From Annulohypoxylon bovei var. microspora (Eukaryota; Ascomycota; Sordariomycetes; Xylariales; Hypoxylaceae), in assembly GCA_022836615.1 (NCBI GenBank), contig MU405273.1:124001-188000 (forward strand): a DNA stretch of 64,000 nucleotides, given 5' to 3'. The notes under the pieces are model-generated. The model did not search any database, was not told the origin of the DNA, and saw only the letters and a list, made by a program, of their open reading frames with translations. Made by a program: the position numbers and the translations under genes. Position 1 is the stretch's first letter, and each line of letters opens with the position of its first letter. Shown here piece by piece: positions 23,657-35,543 of this stretch.

Positions 23657-25335
23657 TTTCACGATGTTAGCTGTTTGCTCTCCTAGAGCTAGTTCCCTAT
23701 TCTTTTTTTTCTTCTTCTTCCTTCTTCTTCTTCCGTCACACCTATGACCAGATTAGACCGAAAGTCTCGTTTTCCTTACAACGAATCTCAAGTTCGCAGC
23801 GCAACACACAAATACACCTGTATATGTGTGCGCGCGATCTCTTTCTGTTTCCCTACTACTCTCTCTCGTCACTCTCACTCGGTAGCGACGCTCTCTGGCG
23901 CGCGCGCACACATACAACACACAACAATCACTTCTTCGCTCGTGCTCAAGCCGCCGCGTGTGTCAACGTCATCGATACATTCAGCCGATACGTTTCGCTC
24001 GTTATTTTTAGATGGGTCATTCAATGCGATATCGTTATTACGATGGTCGTTCGTCTTTTAGGTGACATGTATAAAATAAAATAAAAGTCGGTGGGCGGTG
24101 GGCGATGCAAACGGATGAGATAGAATGGATGGCTTGTTTGTCGGATTTGGATTATATAAATCCGCGTTATTCGATCCGATAATTGTATGGGATGGGGATC
24201 GCGAAAGAAGATAAAAAAAGAATATCAATTATGCAGTCTCGGTCTTATCAGAACATCGAACTGCTTCAGGCGACAACAAAGATCTATGTTTCCGTATCTC
24301 TCGATTGGGCGTCGCTATTAGAGGATTATGCGCAATAGTCAAATACATGTAAGTGGTAATGGGTTTATGGTAAACGGCGATAGAATTGACAGATATTTGT
24401 CCCAGTTGTACAAAGTTAGTCGAATTATGAACAAAGATTAGTTCCAGGGATGAATGCGAAAGCGTGCGTGACACGATGAATCGATCAATCCTTTTTTTGT
24501 TACTGGAGTGTCCTTGCTTAAGATATCTAGGTAAATGATACCTGAAACCTAGTGCTGCTATTCGTGTGGATACATGTAGCGGTACATAAAATGCCCAATA
24601 CCTGCATACATAGGTACATACACACCCAACCCTTGGACCTAGATACATATAATGTAAATATTGATAGCAACTTGAACATGAACATTGAAGCTTTAAACCA
24701 TTAAGATATATTATAATATGTCTTATACCCAATGACTTCTGCTATGTCAATATATACCTAATAAGTAAAAGTCGAGTCTATTAAGTGTTTCCAAGAACCT
24801 TGAAAACATTATGATTGAATTGAAGATGTAGAATCATTGATAGGAAAATGTACACAATACTTACATAACTGCCATTTTAAATCTTAAGATTATCTTGATT
24901 GGTCCTGGCCTTTTTGCTGATTTCGTCAAGCCACTGTGGCTTACAAGTTAAGGCTGGGTTCTAACTTCCAAGGTTGGAAGTTTGCCAAGGCAGGTAGGCA
25001 GAGCTTTGCCTGACGTGGACGTGGAAGGTTCACCCGATAGCCGTTGCCCGTGGCTTTCTAAGCTTTGCATCTTAATTTCGAATAGCTTCATCCATCCTCA
25101 AACATCAAATAATTCTTACATTTCACCAAGTCCGTACCGTATTTCATCACATCAAAAAGGCACGGTGTATGCAGCCGTCAGGTGTCACCAATTCCATAAC
25201 TGACTCGGTCCCATCCTTTCATTTACTCCTGTAGTCAGTGGTATTTCACACTATCACCAAACACCATTCGTCGCGCAATCATTCCCTTAATTCGTCACCT
25301 CCGTGAATAGGCGCATCGGCTCGTCCTATTTCAAA
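23657..25335. other. Bidirectional promoter region cet1/rpn2
   Basis: About 1.7 kb between two divergent housekeeping genes. A pyrimidine tract (CTTCTT type) lies at 23702-23735 just upstream of the triphosphatase start. The rest is AT-rich. Only unsupported short frames are open, the longest at 24229-24732 on the minus strand. Confidence 0.55.
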
Positions 25336-28300
25336 ATGCCTGGTCTAGTCACTGCCACCGGCGTATTGGCCTTCTTGGCCGACGAGGAACCCGAGCTCAA
25401 GGTCTTCGCCCTGCAGACCCTCAACGATGATATTGACACCGTTTGGTTTGAGGTCGCCAGTGCTCTTGGTCAGATGTGAGTTTCGCAAATTCCTGACAGT
25501 ACTCGTCCGCACATTGTGAGATGATACTAACTAGTCATCTTAGTGAGGCTCTCTATGAGGACGAGTCCTTCCCCGAGCGCAAGTTGGCTGCCCTCGTCTT
25601 GGCCAAAGTTTATTATCACCTCCAGGCCTATGACGAGAGCATGTTCTTTGCCCTTGCCGCGGGCGAGCTCTTCAAGCTAGACAACCCTGGCGAGTTTGAG
25701 GAGACCATCATCTCCAAATGTGTCGATCACTACATTGCTACCAAGAACGAGAACCACATCGTCGTTAGCAAGAAGGACAAGGATACCTCCCTACCCTCTC
25801 TTGCTACCGCGTTCTCCAGTACTACTGCCGACGGTAACGCCTCCGCCCTGATCTCTCCCACGACGCCCTTCTCCCAATCCACCCTACCGTCCAAGTCTCT
25901 TCTATCTCGAGCCTCTACCGACAATACCATTCTCGAGCCTTCCTTCGAGCCGCAGAAGAAGCAGCACCGATCGTCCTCGGTCGCTTTGACTAACAATGAA
26001 CTCGACACCCGACGCGCAATCGACCACGTTATTGAACGCCTGTTCGAGAGTTGCCTGAAGGAGAGGCGTTACCAGCAGGTTGTGGGTATCGCCGTCGAGG
26101 CGAAGAGGCTTGATGTTGTTAGCAAGGTTATCCAACGTGCGGACGACGACTACAAGCGTAACAAGGGAAAGTCGACCCAGGATGATGCCATGGGTCCCGC
26201 TGAAGAGTTGTTAGACTACTGCTTGAGCATTTGCATGGACGTCGTGCAGGAGCGAGCTTTCCGAGACGACATTCTGCAGCTCATCCTCGACATCCTCACC
26301 AGCGGTCGCGCTAAAGATCCCGACTACTTCTCCATTGCCAAATGCATCGTCTACCTAAATAAGGACGAACAGGCGCGCACTGTCATACAGCACCTTGTGA
26401 AGGCCGAGACTATAGAAGCAACTGCTATAGCCTACCAGTTCGCATTCGACCTCTATGATAATGGCACGCAAGGATTCCTTGGCAAGGTCATATCCGGTTT
26501 ACCAAGGAGTGAACCTGCTCAGAAGAAGGATGACGAGACTGCTGATGAAACCGAGAGTGACCCCCTTCTGGGTAGTGAGGCTGCCGCCGGTGATGCCGAA
26601 CCTGGAGAAGTTGATGAGAAAAAGGCTGCGATCTATAAGAACATCCGCTCCATTCTCGACGGCACCAAGACTATCAAGCTCAACCTTGAATTCCTATATC
26701 GCAACAACCACTACGACCCTTACACGCTTGCTAAAGTTAGGGATAGTTTGGAAGGCCGGAACTCCATCTTCCACACCGCAGTCACATTTTGTAATGCCTT
26801 TATGAACCAGGGCACAACAAACGACAAGTTCTTCAGAGACAACTTGGAATGGCTGGGCAAGGCTGTCAATTGGTCCAAGTTCACTGCTACCGCGGCCTTG
26901 GGCGTAATCCATCGTGGAAATCTCTCGCAATCCAAGAAGCTCTTGGAGCCTTATCTTCCTCGGGGTGTCGGTGGTATCAGCGGTGGTTCCCCATACTCTC
27001 AGGGTGGCGCTCTTTACGCGTACGGTCTTATCCACGCTAACCATGGCGCCGATGCCCTAGACTACCTCAAGACTCAGTTCACTGCTGCTGAGGAGGAGGT
27101 CATTCAGCATGGTGGCGCTCTCGGTCTCGGTCTTGCTGGTATGGCAAGTGGAAACGAGGAGATCTTCGAGAACCTCAAGGCTGTTCTATACGCCGATTCT
27201 GCCCTCAACGGTGAGGCCGTCGGTCTTTCGATGGGCTTAATCATGCTTGGCACCGGCAACGTCAAGGCCCTAGAAGATATGGTCGCTTACGCGCATGAAA
27301 CATCTCATGAAAAGAGTGTGCGAGGCTTGGCCTTAGGTATGTCCTTAATCATGTATGGCCAGCAAGAAGGTGCAGACGTCATGATAGAAGGTCTCCTGAA
27401 CGACCCGGATCCGACATTGCGATACGGCGGTATCATGACCGTGGCGATGGCATACTGCGGTACTGGTAGCAACAAGGCGATCCGAAAGCTACTACACGTC
27501 GCCGTCAGCGACGTCAACGACGATGTACGACGAATCGCGGTCATGAGCTTGGGTTTTATTCTATTCCGCAAGCCCGGCAGCGTCCCCCGTATGGTTGAGC
27601 TCCTCTCCGAGTCATACAACCCCCACGTTCGTTACGGCTCTGCTATGGCGCTCGGTATTTCGTGTGCCGGAACCGGTTTGGATGAGGCCATCGACCTGCT
27701 GGAGCCCATGATGAAGGATCCTACCGATTTCGTCCGACAGGGTGCATTGATCGCGTTAGCCATGATCATGATCCAGCAGAACGAGGTGATGAACCCCAAG
27801 GTCGCGGCAATTCGCAAGACTTTGAAGAAAGTAGTCGGCGACCGCCACGAAGATGCTATGACCAAATTCGGTGCGGCTCTCGCTCTGGGTATCATCGACG
27901 CTGGCGGACGCAATTGCACGATCGGTCTACAAACCCAGACCGGCAATCTCAACATGGCCGGCGTCGTAGGAATGGCTGTCTTCACCCAGTACTGGTACTG
28001 GTTCCCCTTCACCCACTTCTTATCTCTCGCTTTCAGCCCGACCTCTATCATCGCCCTCGACCACGATCTGGATATCATCGATGTTAAATTCCACTGCGCC
28101 ACGAAGCCGAGCCTCTTCGATTACCCTCCGGAGCAGGAGGTCAAGGCAGAGGAGGGGCCGACGATGATCGCTACGGCCATCCTCTCGACCACGGCCCAGG
28201 CCAAACGCCGAGCTCAGAAGAAAGAAAAGGCGCAGCGACGAGAGAGTATGGATATCGATTCCACCACCACGCCGACTATCTCCAAGCCGAGTGCTAGCGG

Positions 28301-28936
28301 TGATAAGATGGACGTCGACGCAAAGACTAAGCCGAGCGAGGATACCAAGGATAAGAAAGAAAGCGAAACTCCCGCGCCGGGTGAAAAGGAAAGCTCGACG
28401 CCCCCGACAGATATCAAGAAGAAGGCGGAGAAGGAGAAGGCCGGCTACGATATCGAGAATATGAGCCGAGTCCTGCCCGCGCAGCTCAAGTACATCAGTC
28501 TTGCCAAGGGCCGTTATTGGCCAGTCAAGCTGGTGAGGCCTGGTCCATTGGTAAGATGATCCGTCCTTTTTAATATTTGTCTACTTGATGATGCTAACCA
28601 AACGAACAGCCAACCGGCGGCCCTATACTACTTCACGACATGCAGCCCGAGAAGGAAAAGGCACTTATCGAGGAGAAGTTGAAGGTGATGACAACAGAGA
28701 AAGCTCCTGTTGCCGGCGCTGGTAGCGGCCAGAATCGGCACCCTCGAACGGTTGAGGAAGCTCTTCTTAGCCGACTCGGTCGGGACCCCCTCGCTACTCC
28801 AATTCGAAACAACGCGAGCGGTGCTGCGGCGGCAGCCGGGGTACTAACTGCCGTCGACGAGGATGCCGAAGGCGACGAAGAGGCAGAGGCGCCTCACGAT
28901 TTCGACTACTACACCGACGAAGAGGAGGATGACTAG
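25336..28936 (+). CDS. rpn2: 26S proteasome regulatory subunit Rpn2 (3 exons)
   Basis: Largest non-ATPase scaffold of the proteasome base; it binds the ubiquitin receptor Rpn13 and contacts Rpt subunits. Exons are 25336-25475, 25544-28550 and 28610-28936, giving 1157 residues. The N-terminus (GVLAFLADEEPELKVFALQ) and the central run of proteasome/cyclosome repeats are clear. Typical repeat units are GGALGLGLAGMASGNEE, GLSMGLIMLGTGN, RYGGIMTVAMAYCGTG and RYGSAMALGISCAGTG. A charged Lys/Glu linker with many Ser and Thr follows. The end is rich in acidic residues (DFDYYTDEEEDD), matching the acidic Rpn2 tail that docks Rpn13. Both introns are short with GTGAGT or GTAAGA donors. The gene is complete and unremarkable, and its neighbour cet1 is divergent. 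Confidence 0.97.
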
Positions 28937-30254
28937 TAGTATTCAATCATCTGAAGAAGTACGCGGTGTGTACTTGTACCTTAGCTGTAACATAGACGAG
29001 CCCGTTACGGGCGATAATCGCAAACTAGAAGGCCTTCGAAGGCTTAGACCAGTGCTATATTAAGGACTAGACCTCATTTCTTACATGTGACAATATGGAA
29101 AATGACCGGGTACGTATAGGGAGTGCCTCGTGCTTTCCCAAGCGGCTCGATAACCGTTTAAGTTCAGAAACGATTTCAAGCACGGCTACCTAGATAGGTA
29201 ATACCTGTTATTAGTAACGACCTGCATATGTGAATGCTACAATAAGCCGGCTGACGGACCGGACCATGATACCAAAGCGCCCGAATGCCGGCACAGCATC
29301 GGGTCTCGGATGGAACCTTGGAAGCGACCAATTCGTGGCTATTAGTGGTCATCAGCCCTGCCTACCTACCCTGCTAGCTGATGCAGCCCACTACTGCCCT
29401 GGAACTTTTAGCTTACCTTCCAACACCCCTTTAAATGTAAATGTTCTTCTCCTTCCATCATTCATTCCTGCCATTACAAGTTCTTCCAACTTCACATATA
29501 TTTTCTTCCTAAATTTTTAAAAATGCTAAAATGCAATTGGAACTTACTTTCCTCAGCCATGCAAAACGATACTGGTCACGAGTAGACTCCAAGTGATTTC
29601 AAAGATGCCAGGCCGACAAAAAGATAAAGGTCGACTTAGAGGGATCTTGAATCGGGCAAGCTTCACCAATCAGACTTGTGGCTAAGAGCCGTCGGTCTGT
29701 TCTACGCCTACGCCTACAATGCACCTACACCTATATTTTTGTTGTCTTCCGATATCCCATTTTCCTCTTGTCGTCTCTTATCCCGTCTATGTCGGTCAGC
29801 GCTTCACATACGATGTAAGTTGGCGGCAATCGGCAACCGAGAGATCGATACCCTTCAGGCTTCTTTTCTTATTTCCTTGACTCGTCCCGTGTCATTTAAA
29901 TTTCATTCCTCCCTAAGTCTTTGACTTCGGTTTTCTTTCACTTATCAACTATCGTCAGTTTGATCATATGATAATACTGACACTAAGAGATAGTTCTCTT
30001 AACTAACATTGCTGTCGTCGGTACCAATTCTTATCTCACATATCTATTTCTTCATTACATCATTCCAGTCTACACGAGATAATCCAATTCTTCTATAGAG
30101 AAACATCTACGGACTAATAAATCGCCCCTTCGATTATACCCGACACCACCAAGTCTCTTAACGCAGTGGTTATACAGCGAAATGCTATGGACACGACACC
30201 GAGACACCTAAATCCCGTTTGATCCCAGGGCAAGATCCCGACGTGGGCGACATC
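28937..30254. other. Intergenic rpn2 to sulfite oxidase
   Basis: About 1.3 kb. It is pyrimidine-rich from about 29740 on, consistent with a promoter and 5' leader for sulfite oxidase. No other gene supported. Confidence 0.5.
30182..30222 (+). promoter_or_regulatory. Two overlapping upstream ORFs before sulfite oxidase
   Basis: An ATG at 30182 opens 9 codons plus stop (30182-30211), and a second ATG at 30187 opens 11 codons plus stop (30187-30222). Both end before the main ATG at 30255. If the leader starts upstream of 30182 they could reduce or regulate translation. The leader position is inferred, not shown. Confidence 0.35.
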
Positions 30255-32102
30255 ATGTCGAGGCCAATCTCACAACGTCTTGGATCGGAGTTGTTGAGTG
30301 TAGCTAGAAGGCCTAGACGAACCCTTGGCTTCCTTGAAAACTTCGATGTTCGACAATCCACCAGCTCCTGCACTAGATTCTCTGGTTTTCGATATGTATC
30401 TCGATCCGTATCGTCCAAAGCCGTACAGAAAGCGCCCCCAATTCGTCGTCGTCGTCTAGGACCCCTGCCTGTCCTCGCCGCAGGTAGTGGACTGCTCACC
30501 ATACTATTCTCCGTACTTCAACCTGTTACCGATGAACCTCTCGAAGAACCCCAAGATGCAGATCTTCCGCCACCTAATTCCACCCCGAACGATGGTGACG
30601 GTGATGGTTTACCACGCTACCGGCTAACAGAAGTTAAAAAGCACGGCCCGAAGTCCGAGCGGCCGTGGGTGATATATGAGGATAAGATATACGACATAAC
30701 AGATTGGATCCCCGGCCACCCTGGTGGGGAGGTCATTCTTCGTGCTGCCGGTGGCAGCATTGAGCCGTACTGGGACATCTTTTCCATTCACAAGTCGCCC
30801 TATGTCAGAAAAATTCTCGAACAGTATATCGTTGGAAAAGTCCACCCGGATGATCTCGAGAATGGACGACCGCTGCAGGAACATATCGAAGATCCTTTCA
30901 TGTCAGACCCCGCCAGAGATATAAGATTGAAGAAGCTCACAGCGAAGCCTTGCAATGCGGAGACTCCTGGTCAAGAACTGGCGGAATCGTTCTTAACCCC
31001 GAACCAGGTTTTCTATGTTCGCAACCATATGTGGGTTCCCGTTATAGAAGATACCGAAGCAGAGGATCACAACATCACAGTCGAGCTGCCTGACGGTGAC
31101 ATCAAGACATATAGCATCAAGGACCTTAAGGCACGTTTCAAACAGCACACGGTTACGGCCGTGCTACAGTGCTCTGGCAACCGACGAAACGACATGACCC
31201 GCTATGCGAAGAAAACGAACGGTCTGCAATGGACGGTTGGTGCTATCAGCTGTGCAAAGTGGGAAGGCGTACGGCTGCGAGACGTCCTCGCCGATGCTGG
31301 CTTATCACTTGAGGACCCGGGAGAAGATGCGCAGCATATTCAGTTCTCGGGCCTAGAAGCGTACGGTGCCAGCATACCAATTTCGACAATCCTTGATCCC
31401 ATGGGTGACGTGCTTCTCGCATTCAAAATGAACGACGAGCCTCTCCCGCGTGACCATGGCTTTCCCGTCAGGGTCATCGTCCCAGGCCACGTAGCAGCGA
31501 GATGCGTCAAGTGGGTGAACAAGATCGTGGTTAGCGATGAGGAGAGCACTACCACCTGGCAACGCCGGGATTACAAGTGTTTCGGACCGAATGAGGTCAA
31601 GCAGGACTGGGACAAGTACAAGGCTATTCAAGTGATGCCCATCACCAGCGCGATTACGCGTACGAGATTGATGAGATCTGCAGACAAGTATCTAGGCAAT
31701 CAGGCTAACGAATCGACGGAAGACTCAGTTGTCCAGATTGAAGGGTACGCCTATTCGGGCGGCGGACGAGAGATCCAACGTGTAGATGTCAGTCTCGACG
31801 GCGGGATAACATGGGATCAAGCGCAGCTGATCGACGACACCAATCTCGAAAAAGGGAACAAGGCGTGGTGCTGGAAAAGGTGGAAATACGAAACTGGACT
31901 ATCTGATGTTGTCAAAAGTTCGAAGGGCGAGTCCAAGGCCACGCTTGTCATCAAAGCCACGGACGACGCGTACAATACCCAACCTGAGACCCACAAGAGC
32001 ATCTATAATCCGAGAGGTAACTTAGCCACAGCTTGGCATCGAGTAGATTTTGATTATGCCGCCGCTCTAAAGAATTGTAGCAAGGACGGGATTAAGAGAT
32101 AA
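30255..32102 (+). CDS. Sulfite oxidase with cytochrome b5 domain, mitochondrial
   Basis: Oxidises sulfite to sulfate in the mitochondrial intermembrane space, passing electrons through heme b5 to cytochrome c. It is a single exon of 615 residues. An arginine-rich N-terminal presequence is followed by a hydrophobic segment near residues 68-88. The b5 domain has heme ligands in PGHPGG (His155) and FSIHKSPY (His179). The molybdopterin domain follows, with the Mo-ligand cysteine in LQCSGNRRND (Cys306) and the RDHGFPVRVIVPGHVAARCVKW block. The C-terminal dimerisation domain has GYAYSGGGREIQRVDVSLDGG. All ligands are intact. The ATG at 30255 is chosen because the frame further upstream lacks another ATG. 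Confidence 0.95.
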   Translation: MSRPISQRLGSELLSVARRPRRTLGFLENFDVRQSTSSCTRFSGFRYVSRSVSSKAVQKAPPIRRRRLGPLPVLAAGSGLLTILFSVLQPVTDEPLEEPQDADLPPPNSTPNDGDGDGLPRYRLTEVKKHGPKSERPWVIYEDKIYDITDWIPGHPGGEVILRAAGGSIEPYWDIFSIHKSPYVRKILEQYIVGKVHPDDLENGRPLQEHIEDPFMSDPARDIRLKKLTAKPCNAETPGQELAESFLTPNQVFYVRNHMWVPVIEDTEAEDHNITVELPDGDIKTYSIKDLKARFKQHTVTAVLQCSGNRRNDMTRYAKKTNGLQWTVGAISCAKWEGVRLRDVLADAGLSLEDPGEDAQHIQFSGLEAYGASIPISTILDPMGDVLLAFKMNDEPLPRDHGFPVRVIVPGHVAARCVKWVNKIVVSDEESTTTWQRRDYKCFGPNEVKQDWDKYKAIQVMPITSAITRTRLMRSADKYLGNQANESTEDSVVQIEGYAYSGGGREIQRVDVSLDGGITWDQAQLIDDTNLEKGNKAWCWKRWKYETGLSDVVKSSKGESKATLVIKATDDAYNTQPETHKSIYNPRGNLATAWHRVDFDYAAALKNCSKDGIKR

Positions 32103-32810
32103 GCGGCGCCTACCTACATATTCTCACGGTAATAACAGGCGGGCGTAATAATAAGGACTTCGTATATAGGTACCTGTTAACATAATATGCATGAGCTGTG
32201 GCGTGTTGGTCTTGGAGAGTTCGGCTTAGCTAGATTTGATTCCGGAAGATACCACACTACGGGATCACAAACATTCTTATTACATGCAGCTATTGATTTT
32301 GAAGGGTCTGATGTATGACCAAGTGGCATTAGAATGATTTAATCGCCGGAGTAATATTATGAAATACTACTAGTTACGTTCAATCTATCGTGGTGGATGG
32401 TGAGCTTACTAAATATAAACCTCTGCTTAAGCCAACTTCAAACCTTTTGCTATACTTAAATTTCATATAAATCGTATAATCATATCAACATAACTCAAAA
32501 TAGTACCTATCGCATATTCACACATACGTCCCTTAAACTACAACAATAATCAAACGCTCGGCCAACTGACGACGAATTGAGTTGAGACCCATAGCGGCCA
32601 TAAAACCCGTGAAATGGCTCGATTAACTCATAACAACATCAAGGAGGGGTATATTATCATTATCCTTTCTTCACCGACTCCTCCCTACCGCAAAACGCCA
32701 TTGATTGTCTCAATGTAAAATTCAAATTCCAGTTGTGAGTGCAGATTAAAATAAAATAAAACGACCGAGGAAAGTATTTCTCGTCTATTTCGGTACCTAG
32801 TCGAGACTGC
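32103..32810. other. Convergent 3' region
   Basis: About 0.7 kb of AT-rich 3' flanking DNA between converging genes. Nothing else seen. Confidence 0.5.
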
Positions 32811-33460
32811 TTAGGCACCGGGATAGGCATTCGGCTTAGCGGCGGGGCCGACGTTGTGACCGCGGCTCCGTAGAGAGTCGAGGGCATCAATGACGGTGAG
32901 AAAGGTGAAAAGAGCCCTGCACAAAAATTAGTCTCACTTGTTTCTATTCCTCGCTTGTCCATATCCCGTCGATAAATGTAGGTAGGTATTCATAAAACTT
33001 ACCAGAGAAAGAAGCCAAAGGCGACAGCAGCCTCCGAGGATCCGCAGTAGGTATCAGACCGGCAGTCATAAGGTCCACCGACAAAGACGGCGAGGGCAAT
33101 AGCACCGGCGAACCAGAAAATGGTGGTTATGGCATTGAGGGCGAGCGCAGCCAACCGGTGGAAGACGCCGGTTAGGTATAGCGGCGTCACACCGACGTAT
33201 ACTAGCACCAGGAGCGACCATACCGAGTTAAAGACCATGAAGTTGATTCGGGGAGGAGAGTAGTCGTAGTAGGTGCCGTAAAAGCTATACCGGCCGTTGT
33301 ACCTACTAGCCACTAGCAGATAGATATGATGTTAATTACCTGATCTAATTCAGTTCGCGATTTATGTATTATTATACGTACGGTATGCTGTTAGGCCGAG
33401 TTCGATAATGGAGAAGACGGCGGCCACAATGTGGACGATGGGGATGAAACCGAATGCCAT
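32811..33460 (-). CDS. MARVEL-type four-helix membrane protein (3 exons)
   Basis: A small tetraspan protein of 164 residues. Exons are 33460-33382, 33312-33003 and 32916-32811. Hydrophobic segments are at the N-terminus (IPIVHIVAAVFSIIELGLTAY), in the middle (FMVFNSVWSLLVLVYVGVTPL and LNAITTIFWFAGAIALAVFV) and near the C-terminus (AAVAFGFFLWALFTFLTVIDAL). The loop after helix 3 has a cysteine pair (CRSDTYC), common in fungal MARVEL proteins related to Nce102. The family organises membrane domains and trafficking; a specific role is not known for this one. The promoter carries a GAT/GAC microsatellite at about 33614-33638. Confidence 0.85.
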
Positions 33461-33613
33461 CTCGATTGATACTGTCGTCGTTTTCTTTACTAGGTATCTA
33501 CGAAACGTAGAGCTTTGCGACAATGATAACTGTCGGCGAAATGTATTTAAGAGCTTAGAGGTTAAGAGTTTGCTATTCGCACAGGTGACTCAAGCGACGT
33601 CGTGGGTATAGAG

Positions 33614-33638
33614 GATGATGATGATGATGACGACGATA
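33614..33638. repeat. GAT/GAC trinucleotide microsatellite
   Basis: A short (GAT)n(GAC)n run about 155 bp upstream of the MARVEL gene start. Confidence 0.8.
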
Positions 33639-33837
33639 GGATTCTACAGACTGAGACAAATTACGGATGTGTAAATAAATCGCAAAGAAAAAAAATAGGC
33701 GAGGCGAACAATGGATATATGTATGCAAATGGCTATATACGGCCAAGAAGCCCAAGCTACCTAATTCGTACTTACATATACCTATTCGAACTTATGGTGG
33801 ACGTATTGTCTCGCAGAGTCCAGCTATGAACGAGACT

Positions 33838-34090
33838 TACACCTCTGCCGGGATGGTAAAACCGTAAATTGGAGCCTTTTACTCCACTGGTGGAGATGTA
33901 CTCAGCTACTGATATTTGTGTGTAAAGATACCTTTTTTAAGATAAAGTTATAATTTCCTTACTTACTGTTTACTGGTACTCATTCATATCTTGTAACTTT
34001 ACATACATTTTATGAGGTGCAATACAAGATGCCCACTGTAGTGGAGTAAATCGCCCCGTTTTACGGTTTTACCATCCCGGCAGAGGTGTA
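33838..34090. mobile_element. MITE with TA target duplication
   Basis: A 249-bp element (33840-34088) flanked by TA on both sides (33838-33839 and 34089-34090). Its terminal inverted repeats begin CACCTCTGCC and match perfectly for 29 bp, then continue imperfectly to about 50 bp, including a shared TTTACTCCACT block. There is no coding capacity. TA duplication points to Tc1/mariner or pogo-like transposase, acting in trans. Confidence 0.85.
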
Positions 34091-35543
34091 CATGTGGCGC
34101 GGCGTGGCATGACAGGGAACCTTGGTCCTTGGTAGGGAGTCAGTGTGCGATGATGACGATTCGTCCAGATTGTGTTCGGTGCGCGGAAGAAACTTGGAAC
34201 GGGGCTGAATAGGGCACGGCATTGATGGTATGGATCGTATGTCTGTACGGTCTATGGATGAATCTCGAATGCTAAAGCGTCGAAGTGGTGACGTGACGTG
34301 GGCTCAAGCGGGCGCATTCGAGCTTGAGCCATGAATAAGACGTAGTATTATCCAGTGATGAGCGGGAGCTCTAGCTGGCCTAGCTGGCCTAAGACTAAAT
34401 GATTCACAGTCATTGGCTGATGTAAGGGAGTACGATCATCCCATCCGGCATTTGTTAGCCGTAGATGATACTACTAGGTACAGCGCATAGAAGTAAGAGG
34501 AAGTGAAAATTATTAAGAATTAAAACAAAAGTCAGACTTCGTCATAGGCTTAAGAGGGAGGGTGTGACGTAATTGGATCGATTCTAGGCTTTCGGGGTCC
34601 AATAGGATAGAGTTTTTTCTATACTTAGCACAAGGTATCCAGCTATTACCAAGGGCGCGTGACCAATTTAATTGGCTGATCAAAAGTGTTAGTGTAAGGT
34701 ACCTAAGTACTAGTATGCACGTACCTGATGATAGAATCAGATCTAGATGCGTATATCATGGATGTCCATTTTCACCTATTACATTCAATATATAAGTATC
34801 AAAAGATATCGTGAGCTTTCTTTAAAATGAAATAACATAAAAATACATATCGACCTTTCTGACCAGTTTATAAAAAGGACGAACTGGCCTGGGCCTGACC
34901 TGATTTGACTGATTCAGGCCAGTTTTGAGCCTGGCCTAATCCAAGCGCTGCCTAGACCCCTGATACTTCCTAGACCTAGGTAATGTAGGATTCGAATAAT
35001 CCAGGAGTTTGGGTAGGTGAGATAGTTAACGGAATGAGTTGCCTACCTCTTACACGAAGCCGGTATTGTTTTTCAGCAATGACTCTCCTTAATGTCGGAC
35101 CCGTATCCGATAAATACTCAGGTAATATTCTGATTTGTAATTTATCGAGCAAGTTCCGACTGACTATCTAGGTAGGTATCTAGGACTTTGAATTACCAGG
35201 TCAAGCCGATCAATTTTACCTTTGTGATACTATAAGAATCCCTGGAAACATACATGAGTGGGTGGTGCTGTTCCGTACTCCTGAAGTTGATACGCTGAAC
35301 CGGCTCATAACACACGCGCGTTGTCGTATCAATGGCACAGCTAAGGTAAGTTGCCAGGACCATGTCGTTGCGCGATGTCTCATCCCTTAATAGATGTACC
35401 TAGGTAGTTACGGAACCTGCGAGCGCTAAATATACTTAGAGCTGCCCAGTAACCTAGGTAGTCTCTTCTTTTTCTTGTATGTTTATGGGTTATAGTTCTT
35501 ACTACCGGAGAAAAATGCAGTTACCACTGCACGGCTTACAGAA
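34091..35543. other. Intergenic with a short inverted repeat
   Basis: About 1.45 kb without a supported gene. A perfect 10-bp inverted repeat (AACTGGCCTG at 34882-34891 and its complement at 34915-34924) lies in a stretch repeatedly using GGCCTG. TAGGTA runs occur near 35167-35180 and 35397-35460. Confidence 0.5.

Noticed and set aside
24229..24732. 167-codon minus-strand frame between cet1 and rpn2
   Set aside because: Tyr/His/Ile-rich, no homology recognised, AT-rich promoter DNA.
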